Assembly: GCA_029248105.1 (NCBI GenBank)
Contig: JAQWJZ010000010.1
Coordinates: forward strand, 1 to 64,000
Length of the DNA: 64,000 nucleotides
Reading direction: 5' to 3'
Source of the DNA: Flavobacteriales bacterium
Lineage (GTDB): Bacteria; Bacteroidota; Bacteroidia; Flavobacteriales; UBA7312
Shown here: positions 26,430 to 35,633 of the stretch, one piece after another
How the letters are laid out: each line of letters opens with the position of its first letter
Numbering within the stretch: position 1 is the stretch's first letter
Position numbers and translations under genes: made by a program
The notes under the pieces: model-generated
What the model was told of the DNA's origin: nothing
What the model saw: the letters and a program-made list of their open reading frames with translations, nothing else
Database searches by the model: none

Positions 26430-27203
26430 CTAAAGACAAAAACGCACCGTCATTTCAAAAAATGACTGAGGACTTTCGGCATGTAACCAATGACCAACAT
26501 TAGGAATTGTCTCTATTTCAGCATCTGTGAAATGCTCAAATATTAGGTCTTCATCGTGGTCTTGTATATAATTTGAGCTACCTCCTTTGATAAATAAAGT
26601 TGGTATTGAACATCGAACATGCTCGTTAAGTGCTTCACCAACATTAGCAATATTTTTAGAAATGGAATCTAGATTAAATCGAAAATCCAACTGACCTTTT
26701 TCTTTCCAATACATACTTTTTAAGAGAAATTGACGAACATCTACTTCATCAATATGTTCAGATAGAACTGCATCAGCTTGAGAGCGAGACTTAAGCTCTG
26801 AAAAATCAAGTGATTTTAATCCTGCAATAATTTTGTCATGATGAATAGGATAAAAACGAGGAGAAATATCTACAACAACTAATTTGGCTAATAACTCAGG
26901 GTGGCTTACCGCAAACTGCATAGCTGTTTTACCGCCTAAAGAATGACCTATGATGATAGAATTTTCCAATTTATTATCCTCTATATACAACAACAAATCG
27001 TTTGATAAAACTTCGTAAGAAAAATCATCAGCATGTGGCGAACGCCCATGGTTTCTTTGATCTATAAGATGAACTTCAAAGTAATCGGCAAATAATTTGG
27101 CCAATGACTGCCAATTATCGGACATCCCAAACAAACCGTGAATGATTAATAAAGGCTGTCCTTGACCTATGATTCTAGAATACAACTTCACTTCTTCAAA
27201 CAA
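26430..27203 (-). CDS. Alpha/beta hydrolase (YbfF-like esterase)
   Basis: A 257-residue cytoplasmic alpha/beta hydrolase. The oxyanion motif is HGLFGMSDNW, the nucleophile elbow is GHSLGG with Ser near residue 93, and NVGHWLHAESP supplies the catalytic His. DQRNHGRSPHADDFSY is characteristic of the YbfF-like esterases. It has a short cap domain. The physiological substrate is unknown. It overlaps pdxJ by 16 bp, so it should be cotranscribed with vitamin B6 synthesis, an arrangement I have seen in other Bacteroidota. It ends 1 bp after the HKD gene, convergently. Confidence 0.9.
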   Translation of the reverse strand: MFEEVKLYSRIIGQGQPLLIIHGLFGMSDNWQSLAKLFADYFEVHLIDQRNHGRSPHADDFSYEVLSNDLLLYIEDNKLENSIIIGHSLGGKTAMQFAVSHPELLAKLVVVDISPRFYPIHHDKIIAGLKSLDFSELKSRSQADAVLSEHIDEVDVRQFLLKSMYWKEKGQLDFRFNLDSISKNIANVGEALNEHVRCSIPTLFIKGGSSNYIQDHDEDLIFEHFTDAEIETIPNVGHWLHAESPQSFFEMTVRFCL

Positions 27204-27904
27204 TTTTTATATTTTTCTATGGTTCTCTCTAATCCTAAGTATAAAGCATCTGAAATCAATGCATGCCCAATAGAAACCTCATCCAAAAAAGGTACTTGAG
27301 CAGCAAAGTAACCGAGATTATCAAAATTCAAGTCATGACCAGCATTAACCCCTAAGCCCAAATCGTGTGCCATAATAGCTGAATCTATAAATGGCTTTAC
27401 AGCATGTTCTTTATTTGCTTCAAATTGTTGAGCATAACTTTCGGTATAAAGCTCTATTCTATCGGCTTGAATTGCTTTAGCACCTTCTATATATTTTGCG
27501 TCAGCTTCAACAAATAGAGATGTGCGAATACCAGCATTTTTAAAGTCAGCTATAATTGCTTTCAAAAAAGATTGATGAGTAACTGTATCCCACCCCGCAT
27601 TTGACGTTATGGCATCGGGTGCATCGGGCACTAATGTCACTTGATGTGGCTTAACAGATTTCACCAAGTCGATAAATGTTTTTGAAGGATAACCTTCTAT
27701 ATTGAATTCGGTCGTAACAATTGGTGCTATTTGACGTACATCATTATAGGTAATATGTCTTTCATCGGGCCGAGGATGAACGGTAATTCCGTTAGCTCCA
27801 AACTTTTCACACTGTATTGCTGCATCCAAAACATTAGGCATATTACCCCCTCTAGCGTTACGAATTGTTGCAATTTTGTTAATGTTAACACTTAACTTTG
27901 TCAT
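27188..27904 (-). CDS. pdxJ: Pyridoxine 5'-phosphate synthase
   Basis: PdxJ condenses 1-deoxyxylulose 5-phosphate with 3-amino-2-oxopropyl phosphate, the last ring-forming step of DXP-dependent vitamin B6 synthesis. The 238-residue TIM barrel shows SVNINKIATIRNARGG at the N-terminus, ITVHPRPDERHI with the catalytic His, ELYTE and GLGVNAGHDLN near the end. All fit the family. Its promoter (TACCTTTG on the minus strand at 27931-27938) faces that of the CBS gene. Confidence 0.97.
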   Translation of the reverse strand: MTKLSVNINKIATIRNARGGNMPNVLDAAIQCEKFGANGITVHPRPDERHITYNDVRQIAPIVTTEFNIEGYPSKTFIDLVKSVKPHQVTLVPDAPDAITSNAGWDTVTHQSFLKAIIADFKNAGIRTSLFVEADAKYIEGAKAIQADRIELYTESYAQQFEANKEHAVKPFIDSAIMAHDLGLGVNAGHDLNFDNLGYFAAQVPFLDEVSIGHALISDALYLGLERTIEKYKNCLKK

Positions 27905-27930
27905 TAATAGATGATGTTATAATATAGGGA

Positions 27931-27938
27931 CAAAGGTA
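27931..27938 (-). promoter_or_regulatory. -7 element of pdxJ
   Basis: Minus-strand TACCTTTG is a full consensus match 26 bases before the pdxJ ATG. Confidence 0.55.
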
Positions 27939-27945
27939 AAAATAC

Positions 27946-27953
27946 TATGTTTG
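27946..27953 (+). promoter_or_regulatory. -7 element of the CBS-led envelope operon
   Basis: TATGTTTG matches TAnnTTTG and lies 9 bases before the ATG at 27963. Together with the opposite element at 27931 it forms a compact divergent promoter pair. Confidence 0.55.
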
Positions 27954-27962
27954 CTAACTATT

Positions 27963-28622
27963 ATGATTACAAGAAAACTCATATCTAAGGAAATACAAAC
28001 TATTACGCTGCAGAATTCAGGTGCTGAAGCATTGACCATCATGCAAGAGTATCACCTTTCCCATTTAGCTGTTGTTTCAGATAATGAGCTTTTAGGTGTA
28101 ATATCTGAAGATGATATATGGGGAATGCATGATGAGAATAATAAATTGTTGAGCATTAAAGAAAAAGTTCAGCTCTATTTTATGCCTTTAGGAAAAGATG
28201 TTTTTGAAGTCATCAACTATATGGATGAGTATAACCTCAGCTTACTACCTATGCTGGCGAACGGCAATTACATTGGCTCAATTACTCACCAGTCATTAAT
28301 CCGTTCTTTAGCGTCTATTGTTGCCATTCAAGAAAGTGGTGGGGTTATCATCTTGGAGATGAATAAAAAAGAATACGCTATGAGTGAAATTGCTCAAATT
28401 GTAGAAAGTAATGGCGCAAGAATACTCAGTGCCTACATTACAGATGTTGATGATAGAGATATTATGAAGCTCACTATGAAGCTTAATATTGTTGATATTG
28501 CCCCTGTGATACAGACCTTTGAGCGCTACAAATACACTGTTGCCGCCAGCTACAATCAGTCTGAAAACAAAGACAATCTAGATGATAGATATAATTTATT
28601 AATGAGGTACCTCAACCCCTAA
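27963..28622 (+). CDS. CBS-domain protein
   Basis: A 219-residue cytoplasmic protein with two CBS domains, one near residues 10-55 (AEALTIMQEYHLSHLAVVSDNELLGVISEDDI) and one near 65-120 (YNLSLLPMLANGNYIGSITHQSLI), then an ACT-like C-terminal part (GGVIILEMNKKEYAMSEIAQIVESNGARI). CBS pairs bind adenine nucleotides and usually act as sensors. The upstream TTG at 27951 lies inside the -7 element, so ATG 27963 is preferred. It opens the operon, and its stop overlaps the next start as TAATG. The target of regulation is unknown. Confidence 0.85.
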   Translation: MITRKLISKEIQTITLQNSGAEALTIMQEYHLSHLAVVSDNELLGVISEDDIWGMHDENNKLLSIKEKVQLYFMPLGKDVFEVINYMDEYNLSLLPMLANGNYIGSITHQSLIRSLASIVAIQESGGVIILEMNKKEYAMSEIAQIVESNGARILSAYITDVDDRDIMKLTMKLNIVDIAPVIQTFERYKYTVAASYNQSENKDNLDDRYNLLMRYLNP

Positions 28623-30004
28623 TGCGCTTAGTCATAACATTTCTATTAATAGTTACCGCATTTGCCACTTTTGCGCAAGACGTCTATAGAGTCAATTCTA
28701 TTGAAATTGAAGGTAATAAGTTAACCAAAAGAACTACTATTTTAAGAGAGTTGTCTTTTGAAATAGGTGATAGCCTTACTAAACTAGAGTTTAATGAAAA
28801 GCTCAATCAAAGCAAATTGAATATTAGTAGTCAATGGCTATTTAACTTTATAGAAATCAAACCATCATTTACTAAAAATGAAATTGATGTAAACATAAAA
28901 GTTGTTGAGCGGTGGTATGTTTGGCCTTATCCTATTTTAGAAATATCTGAACGTAATTTTAATGTCTTCTGGGACAGCCTTCAGAACTCTAATTTTAACG
29001 ATTTTTCAAGACTAAATTATGGGGTGTTTCTAAATTGGTATAATTTTAGAGGGCGCAACGAGATATTGAAAGTTAAATTTAGGAAAGGCTATAAAGAACA
29101 TTATTTGTTTGAATACGACATTCCATACATCAATAAAACCAAAACCTTAGGTACAATTATCATCTTAGAAATGTTTCGAATGAAACAATTTCATTATAAA
29201 ACTATTGACAATACCCTGATTTACAAAGAATTTGAAGATGAACGCTTTAGAAATTGGAACGGCTCATTTTCACTTCAATATAAAAAAGATTTGAACCTGA
29301 CACACAGACTTAGCCTCAAACATTCAATATTTGAAACACCACAAGAAATTCAAACTTTGAATCCCAATTTTCTAGGCGTAGAATCTAACCGGTTCGAATT
29401 CTCATCAATGGAGTATCATTATGAAAATGAAAAGAGAAATTCAATATCATATCCTACCGAAGGATCTTTCAATGAGGTGTTAGTCTCAGGTTTTATAGGC
29501 AGAAAAAATGACTTTAAGAATTTACAAATTATAGCAAAGACAGAAAATCATTTTAACCTTAGACCAAGGTGGCACCTGGGTAATAGTATCAAGGTGAAAG
29601 TACAAACAAACACCAGCCTACCCTATATTTTAAACGAATCTTTAGGGTTTGAAGATTATCTTAGAGGGTACGAATACTATGTTTTTGATGGAGAACATTA
29701 TGCCATGTCTAAAACAGCATTAAAATATGAACTCGTTCCAAAACAAAAATTAGATATTCCATATTTGAAAATGGAGCAATTCAAAAAGACACATTATTCT
29801 ATTTACTTCAGTATATTTGCTGATATGGGAACGGTAGTTGACAATCAATATCCTGACGAAAATCAATTGAATAATATATTCTTAATGAGTCAAGGAGTGA
29901 GTCTTGATTTTGTCACTTATTACGATAAACTCATACGTTTAGAATACAGTAGAAACCACCTCAATCAGTGGGGCTTATTTATTCATTTTTCAAATCCATT
30001 TTAA
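28622..30004 (+). CDS. POTRA-domain outer-membrane barrel protein (BamA/TamA-like, short)
   Basis: A 460-residue protein with a signal peptide ending TFAQ. One POTRA-like domain follows (VYRVNSIEIEGNKLTKRTTILREL, IDVNIKVVERWYV), then about 350 residues of beta strands ending HFSNPF, an Omp85-type C-terminus. It is about half the size of BamA (825 residues, same operon) and has fewer POTRA domains. It may be a specialised assembly or secretion factor, or a simple two-partner-type pore. Its start overlaps the CBS stop by one base. I do not know a characterised member. Confidence 0.75.
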   Translation: MRLVITFLLIVTAFATFAQDVYRVNSIEIEGNKLTKRTTILRELSFEIGDSLTKLEFNEKLNQSKLNISSQWLFNFIEIKPSFTKNEIDVNIKVVERWYVWPYPILEISERNFNVFWDSLQNSNFNDFSRLNYGVFLNWYNFRGRNEILKVKFRKGYKEHYLFEYDIPYINKTKTLGTIIILEMFRMKQFHYKTIDNTLIYKEFEDERFRNWNGSFSLQYKKDLNLTHRLSLKHSIFETPQEIQTLNPNFLGVESNRFEFSSMEYHYENEKRNSISYPTEGSFNEVLVSGFIGRKNDFKNLQIIAKTENHFNLRPRWHLGNSIKVKVQTNTSLPYILNESLGFEDYLRGYEYYVFDGEHYAMSKTALKYELVPKQKLDIPYLKMEQFKKTHYSIYFSIFADMGTVVDNQYPDENQLNNIFLMSQGVSLDFVTYYDKLIRLEYSRNHLNQWGLFIHFSNPF

Positions 30005-30006
30005 GA

Positions 30007-30882
30007 ATGAGAATTGCACTTTTCGGCACACAGTTTAACCCCTCCAAAGCTAAATATGTTCAACACTTAGTTAATAAGCTTGAACAAGAAAATGTTAAGT
30101 TGATTATTGAAAATCAGTTTTATGATAACTTAATTGACATAAACTTCAAAAAGGAATTTGACACTTTCGAAACCCCTCAAGAACTGAAAGAAAAAGCCGA
30201 TATACTTCTCAGTATTGGTGGTGATGGCACACTACTTGGGGCAATTACATTAGTTCGAGATTCAGACATCCCCATTTTAGGGATTAATACCGGTACATTA
30301 GGTTTTATATCAAGTGTTTCTACAGATCAGATAGAGTATGCTATTAACCATTTATTGAAAGATGAATACACTATCAAAGAAAGGACATTATTACAGCTAG
30401 AAAGCGACAATAAGCTATTTGGTGAAACCAACTTTGCTCTAAACGAAGTTACAGTTCTAAAGAAAGATACCTCTTCGATGATTCGGATACATGCTTATCT
30501 TGATGATGAATTTATAAATACCTACTGGGCAGATGGGCTGATTATCTCCAGCCCTACTGGTTCAACAGGCTACTCATTAAGTTGTGGTGGTCCAATTGTT
30601 TTGCCTGGCACAAATAATTTTATCATTACGCCTATTGCACCACACAACCTAAATGTGCGTCCAATAATAGTTTCTGACGAATCGAAAATCACCTTAAAAG
30701 TATCACAACGGGATGAACTCGCTCTGGTTGCACTAGACAGTCGTTCACGAGCTATTGGTCCCGAATTAGAACTAACAATACGTAAAGCCGATTACAAGGT
30801 AAAGCTCATACAATTTGAAAAACAAAGCTTTATTTCGACCATTAGAGAAAAACTCATGTGGGGTAAGGATAAAAGAAATTAA
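30007..30882 (+). CDS. nadK: NAD kinase
   Basis: NadK phosphorylates NAD to NADP. The 291-residue protein has the catalytic GGDGT motif at 71-75 (LLSIGGDGTLLGA), GINTGTLGF, and the C-terminal signature DGLIISSPTGSTGYSLSCGGPI. The ATG at 30007 lies 2 bp after the previous stop and fits the family start (MRIALFG). In Bacteroidota it often sits between the CBS gene and the porG-uppS-bamA group, as here. All catalytic segments look normal. Confidence 0.96.
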   Translation: MRIALFGTQFNPSKAKYVQHLVNKLEQENVKLIIENQFYDNLIDINFKKEFDTFETPQELKEKADILLSIGGDGTLLGAITLVRDSDIPILGINTGTLGFISSVSTDQIEYAINHLLKDEYTIKERTLLQLESDNKLFGETNFALNEVTVLKKDTSSMIRIHAYLDDEFINTYWADGLIISSPTGSTGYSLSCGGPIVLPGTNNFIITPIAPHNLNVRPIIVSDESKITLKVSQRDELALVALDSRSRAIGPELELTIRKADYKVKLIQFEKQSFISTIREKLMWGKDKRN

Positions 30883-30945
30883 CTCTATTTTATCATAAAT
30901 ACTTATATTTGTGCGTTACCTATGAATCGTAACAACATAATTTAG

Positions 30946-31860
30946 ATGAAAAGACTAATCATATTTATTTTTTCTGCACTCATTTTCACTTCGAATAATG
31001 CTTTTTCACAAGGGATTGATCCCTATTCTGAAATAGGTGTAATGCTAGGGACCTCTTATTATATTGGAGATTTAAATGATCAACACCTCAGGCTAGCAAG
31101 ACCAGCCACAGCGATACAATACAAAACAAATCTAAATAGACGATTTGCTATAAGAGGTGGTATATCTGCTGGAGAATTGAGAGGAAGTGATAAGCTAAAT
31201 GAGATAGATACTGCAAAGTTCAATAGAAATTTACACTTTAAGTCGTCTATATATGAGCTTTCTGGAATCATAGAGTTTAACTTTTTTCCATACGAAACGG
31301 GCAACTTAAGGTATCCTTTCACCCCCTATATCTTTACAGGGATATCGATGTTTAGCTTTAACCCGCAAGCTAGAAAATTTGACACAGACACCCCATTTGA
31401 CAACGATGGCAATCAAAGCAATAATGAATGGCTTGACCTACAACCATTAGGTACTGAAGGTCAATATTCGAGTCAATACCCAGAAAAAGATCCCTATCAA
31501 CTCATACAATTCGCTATTCCCGTAGGAGTAGGGTTTAAAGCCAGTCTAGGTAATCGATTTAGCATGGCAATAGAATACGGATTACGTAAGACATTTACCG
31601 ATTACATAGACGATGTAGGAGGCACATATGCTAGTCCACAATACTTAACAATGGAAAATATAGACGCTGCAAATCTTTCCGATAGAAGTAACGACTTACA
31701 GAATTACATAGCAAGTAATCCAGGAGCTGATATTACCACTTGGACAGCTAACACCAACAGAAATAGAGCCAATGAAAACCTATGGGACGATTGGTATTAT
31801 TTCGCTGGACTAACACTTTCATACAAGATATACACTAAACCTAAAGTCTGTCAATACTAG
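30946..31860 (+). CDS. porG: PorG-like outer-membrane protein of the T9SS (DUF6089)
   Basis: A 304-residue protein with a signal peptide ending NNAFSQ and an outer-membrane barrel. Family segments are SEIGVMLGTSYYIGDLN, FNFFPYET and PYIFTGISMFSFNP, then ALPVG-like and YGLRKTFTDYIDDVGG. I recognise this as the PorG/DUF6089 group, an outer-membrane component of the type IX secretion system. Its position before uppS and bamA matches the conserved neighbourhood I know for this gene. Its stop (TAG) is directly followed by the uppS ATG. Assignment is from motif and context, without a database search. Confidence 0.8.
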   Translation: MKRLIIFIFSALIFTSNNAFSQGIDPYSEIGVMLGTSYYIGDLNDQHLRLARPATAIQYKTNLNRRFAIRGGISAGELRGSDKLNEIDTAKFNRNLHFKSSIYELSGIIEFNFFPYETGNLRYPFTPYIFTGISMFSFNPQARKFDTDTPFDNDGNQSNNEWLDLQPLGTEGQYSSQYPEKDPYQLIQFAIPVGVGFKASLGNRFSMAIEYGLRKTFTDYIDDVGGTYASPQYLTMENIDAANLSDRSNDLQNYIASNPGADITTWTANTNRNRANENLWDDWYYFAGLTLSYKIYTKPKVCQY

Positions 31861-32613
31861 ATGACTCAACATACTGACATCAACAAAGACACTTTGCCCA
31901 AACACGTTGCAATTATCATGGATGGTAATGGCAGATGGGCAAAAAAGCAATCTAAGATTAGAATCTTTGGACACAAGGTAGGCGTAAAAGCAGTAAGAGA
32001 TACCGTTGAAGGTGCTGCAGAGCTAGGGCTAAAATACCTTACATTATACGCTTTCTCATCAGAAAATTGGAATAGACCAAAAAAAGAAATTGACGCCCTT
32101 ATGGAATTACTCGTCAATACTATTCTTGATGAAACAAAAACTCTAATGGACAACAACATTAGATTAGAAGCTATTGGTAATCTAGAAGACTTACCAAAAA
32201 AATGTCTTCAAAACCTAAATAATACCATAGAGAAAACTGTAAACAACACCCACATGACTTTGGTACTAGCATTGAGTTACAGTTCAAAGAAAGAAGTAAC
32301 ACAAGCTATTAAGAGCATCGTTAAGAAAGTAGAAAATGGTGATTTGAAAAGTGATGAAATAAATGAAGATCTTATTCAAAATCATCTCTATACACACAAT
32401 ATTCCAGATCCAGAGTTGTTAATACGAACAAGTGGTGAACAACGCATAAGCAATTTTTTATTATGGCAAATTGCTTATTCAGAATTATATTTCACTGACA
32501 TATTGTGGCCCGATTTCAGAAGAGAAGATCTTTACAAAGCAATTGTAAACTATCAAAAAAGAGAAAGAAGATTTGGTAAAACCAGTGAACAAATTGAAAA
32601 AGAAAATGCTTAG
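31861..32613 (+). CDS. uppS: Undecaprenyl diphosphate synthase
   Basis: UppS makes the C55 lipid carrier for peptidoglycan and surface glycans by cis condensation of isopentenyl diphosphate. The 250-residue protein shows HVAIIMDGNGRWAKKQ with catalytic Asp21, GHKVGVKAVRDTVE, LTLYAFSSENWNRP, and the C-terminal LLIRTSGEQRISNFLLWQIAYSE. The ATG abuts the porG-like stop. The final bases overlap the bamA start. Confidence 0.97.
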   Translation: MTQHTDINKDTLPKHVAIIMDGNGRWAKKQSKIRIFGHKVGVKAVRDTVEGAAELGLKYLTLYAFSSENWNRPKKEIDALMELLVNTILDETKTLMDNNIRLEAIGNLEDLPKKCLQNLNNTIEKTVNNTHMTLVLALSYSSKKEVTQAIKSIVKKVENGDLKSDEINEDLIQNHLYTHNIPDPELLIRTSGEQRISNFLLWQIAYSELYFTDILWPDFRREDLYKAIVNYQKRERRFGKTSEQIEKENA

Positions 32614-35083
32614 GAATAGTTTACTTATAACGATCATTTGCCTATTTGTTAGCAATTTCATTCTAGGACAGGTTAGCCTAACTAACACTAACTTTGATTA
32701 TGCTAATCCTAAAGAGCTTGTCATTGGTGGCATTAATGTTGAAGGCACAAAATTTTTAGATCATAAAACCCTTATTCAACTTTCTACACTGGAAGTTGGT
32801 TCAAAAATTATGGTTCCTGGAGACCAACTTACTAAAGCTAGTCGAGTACTTTGGGAACAGGGGCTATTTTCAGACATTCAAATCCGTGTTAAATCTATTC
32901 AAGGAAACTCGATTTTCTTTACCTTATATCTTGAAGAAAGACCTCGTCTTTCTAAATTTAAGTTTGAAGGAATTAAACGATCCGAAATAGATGCAATTAG
33001 AGATAAAATCAAATTAGCGAGGGGGAAAATCATTACTGAAAACGTAATAATTAATACCAAAAACATTATATCGAGCCATTTCAAAGAAAAAGGCTTTTTA
33101 AATGTAAACACTACTGTTAGTCAGGAGGTAGATACGATTACTAAGAATCACGTTATTTTGGTATTAGCCATCGATAAAGGCAAAAAAGTTAAAATCGGAG
33201 AAATTAGCTTTGAAGGCAATGAAGTATTTACCGACAAACGTCTAAAACGTTTGATGAAAGACACTAAAGAGAAGAAGTTTTTCAGAATTTTCAAATCATC
33301 AAAATTCTTAGACCAAGCGTACGAAGATGATAAGCAAAAAATTATTGCTAAATACAATGAAAAAGGGCTAAGAGATGCTAAAGTTCTCAGTGATTCTGTT
33401 GCTTATAACAAAGAAGAGGAACTTCTCAATATTGGCTTAAAAATAAATGAAGGAAAAACCTATTATTTTGGTGACATCACGTTCGTAGGAAATACAAAAT
33501 ATTCCAATAACGAACTAGCGGCGATTGTTGGCATTAACAGAGGTGACATTTTCGACCAAAGCATTTTAGAAAGTCGAATTTTAGGAAGCCCTGACAGTAG
33601 AGATGTCCACTCTATCTATCTTGATAATGGGTATTTATTTTCACAAGTAACACCTATAGAAACGGAGATTCGAAACGATACAATCGATATAGAAGTACGT
33701 ATTTATGAAGGACTTCAAGCAAGAGTAAATAGAGTGTCTGTTAGTGGAAATTCTAAAACCAACGACCACGTTATAATGCGTGAAATACGCACTAAGCCAG
33801 GCGATTTATTTAGCCGCGCCGATATTATGCGTTCACAAAGAGAGATAGCAACACTAAACTATTTTGACCCTGAAAAATTAAATATCGATGTAGAGCCCAA
33901 TCAAGAAGATGGTACCGTAGATTTGAATTATATCGTTGAAGAAAAATCTTCTGACCAAGTGGAGCTTCAAGGTGGTTATGGTGCTGATAGAATCATCGGA
34001 ACATTTAGAGTCTCTTTCAATAATTTCTCTGCAAAAAATATGTTTAAAAAAGGGGCTTGGGCACCATTACCATCAGGCGATGGACAAAGACTAAGTCTTT
34101 CAGCATCTTCGAATGGAGTACAATATCAATCATATAATATCTCATTCACTGAGCCTTGGCTAGGTGGTAAAAAACCCAACTCTCTAACTATTGGCGCATA
34201 TCATTCTATTACATCTAATGGATTAGATAGAGACGATGAAGGAAGAGGTGAATTTAAAGTTACTGGCGCATCTTTTGGACTAGGGAAACGATTGAAGTGG
34301 CCCGATGACTTCTTTACATTATATCAAAACATAAGTTTAAAGAAATATTTAGTTGATCAATATAGCTTTGGCAACTTTGAAGATGGCACTTTCTACAACA
34401 TGTCTTACTCTTTCATATTGGGAAGAAATTCTGTTGATCAGCCAACATTCCCAAGAAAAGGATCAAACATGAAGCTCTCTGTTCAACTAACTCCACCTTA
34501 TTCGGTATTAGATGGCATTGATGACTATTCAGAATCAGAAATTGCAGACTTAAATACTTGGGTTGAATACCACAAATGGAACTTTGGCGCTAATTGGTTC
34601 AATAGCCTAGCAGATAAGCTTGTTTTGAAAACAAATCTGGAGTATGGTCTTATTGGAAAATATAGTGACGACAAAGAGTTAACACAGTTTGAGCGTTTCT
34701 ATGTTGGTGGTGATGGACTTAGTGGCTATGCTGTTGATGGTAGAGAGGTTGTTGGCCTAAGAGGTTATGAAAACAATTCCTTATCGCCAACTAATGGAGC
34801 AACTATTTACAACAAATATACTTTAGAGTTAAGATATGCGTTATCATTAAACCCACAGTCTCCTATTTTTGCATTAGCATTTTTAGAAGCAGGTAATACT
34901 TGGAATATGGCTAATAAATTTAACCCATTTGATGTAAAACGATCTGCCGGTGTTGGTGTGAGAATGACTATTCCTATGATGGGAATAATGGGAGTAGATT
35001 GGGGATATGGCTTTGATGAAATTCCTGGAAGTCCGTCTTCTAACGGTAGTCAATTCCATTTTTCTATTAATCAACAATTTTAA
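32606..35083 (+). CDS. bamA: Outer-membrane protein assembly factor BamA
   Basis: BamA inserts beta-barrel proteins into the outer membrane. The 825-residue protein has a signal peptide ending FILGQ, five POTRA domains over about residues 25-440 (for example VIGGINVEGTKFLDHKT, IGEISFEGNEVF, YFGDITFVGNTKYSN) and a 16-strand barrel. FTEPWLGGKKPNSL and VGLRGYENNSLS, containing the conserved barrel-lumen RGY motif, are present. It ends FHFSINQQF, a normal Omp85 end. The ATG at 32606 overlaps the uppS stop; the TTG at 32573 is less likely. Two Skp-like chaperone genes follow. Confidence 0.95.
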   Translation: MLRNSLLITIICLFVSNFILGQVSLTNTNFDYANPKELVIGGINVEGTKFLDHKTLIQLSTLEVGSKIMVPGDQLTKASRVLWEQGLFSDIQIRVKSIQGNSIFFTLYLEERPRLSKFKFEGIKRSEIDAIRDKIKLARGKIITENVIINTKNIISSHFKEKGFLNVNTTVSQEVDTITKNHVILVLAIDKGKKVKIGEISFEGNEVFTDKRLKRLMKDTKEKKFFRIFKSSKFLDQAYEDDKQKIIAKYNEKGLRDAKVLSDSVAYNKEEELLNIGLKINEGKTYYFGDITFVGNTKYSNNELAAIVGINRGDIFDQSILESRILGSPDSRDVHSIYLDNGYLFSQVTPIETEIRNDTIDIEVRIYEGLQARVNRVSVSGNSKTNDHVIMREIRTKPGDLFSRADIMRSQREIATLNYFDPEKLNIDVEPNQEDGTVDLNYIVEEKSSDQVELQGGYGADRIIGTFRVSFNNFSAKNMFKKGAWAPLPSGDGQRLSLSASSNGVQYQSYNISFTEPWLGGKKPNSLTIGAYHSITSNGLDRDDEGRGEFKVTGASFGLGKRLKWPDDFFTLYQNISLKKYLVDQYSFGNFEDGTFYNMSYSFILGRNSVDQPTFPRKGSNMKLSVQLTPPYSVLDGIDDYSESEIADLNTWVEYHKWNFGANWFNSLADKLVLKTNLEYGLIGKYSDDKELTQFERFYVGGDGLSGYAVDGREVVGLRGYENNSLSPTNGATIYNKYTLELRYALSLNPQSPIFALAFLEAGNTWNMANKFNPFDVKRSAGVGVRMTIPMMGIMGVDWGYGFDEIPGSPSSNGSQFHFSINQQF

Positions 35084-35096
35084 TACATTAGTAACA

Positions 35097-35606
35097 ATGA
35101 AAAAGTTAATTCTTATCTCACTAATTTGCTTGACTTCACTAGGGGTTAATGCTCAAAAATTCGCTTATGTTGATTCGGATTATATTCTTGAGCGTATGCC
35201 TGAATATGGCTCAGCCCAAGATCAGCTGGATAAACTATCCTTAAATTGGCAAGAAGAAATAGAAGAATTGTATGGGCAAATAGATCAACTTTATAAAAAA
35301 TACCAAGCGGATAAGATTTTACTTACTCAGGAGATGAAAAATAAAAGAGAAAGTGAAATCATTAATAAAGAGAAAGATGCTAAAGAATTACAAAGAAGAC
35401 GATTCGGTCCTGAAGGCGATTTATATACCAAACGACAAGAGCTAATACAGCCCATTCAAGACAAGGTATACAATGCCATTCAAGATTTTTCAAACGAAAA
35501 AAGATATGATATCATCTTTGATAAATCAAGCAACTTAATCATGCTATTCAGCAACCCTAGCCTAGATAAAAGTGATGACATTTTAAAAATGTTAGGCTAC
35601 AAATAA
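35097..35606 (+). CDS. OmpH/Skp-family periplasmic chaperone (first copy)
   Basis: A 169-residue periplasmic chaperone of the Skp type, which holds unfolded outer-membrane proteins. Signal peptide ends GVNAQ; then KFAYVDSDYILERMPEY and a long charged coiled coil (LSLNWQEEIEELYGQIDQLYKKYQ), ending IIFDKSSNLIMLFSNP. It differs from the second copy in a longer and more basic helical arm. The ATG at 35097 is chosen because it precedes the signal peptide. It follows bamA directly, as is usual in Bacteroidota, and the second copy comes 27 bp later. Confidence 0.92.
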   Translation: MKKLILISLICLTSLGVNAQKFAYVDSDYILERMPEYGSAQDQLDKLSLNWQEEIEELYGQIDQLYKKYQADKILLTQEMKNKRESEIINKEKDAKELQRRRFGPEGDLYTKRQELIQPIQDKVYNAIQDFSNEKRYDIIFDKSSNLIMLFSNPSLDKSDDILKMLGYK

Positions 35607-35633
35607 TTTTAAATTAACTAAAACACTAAAACA

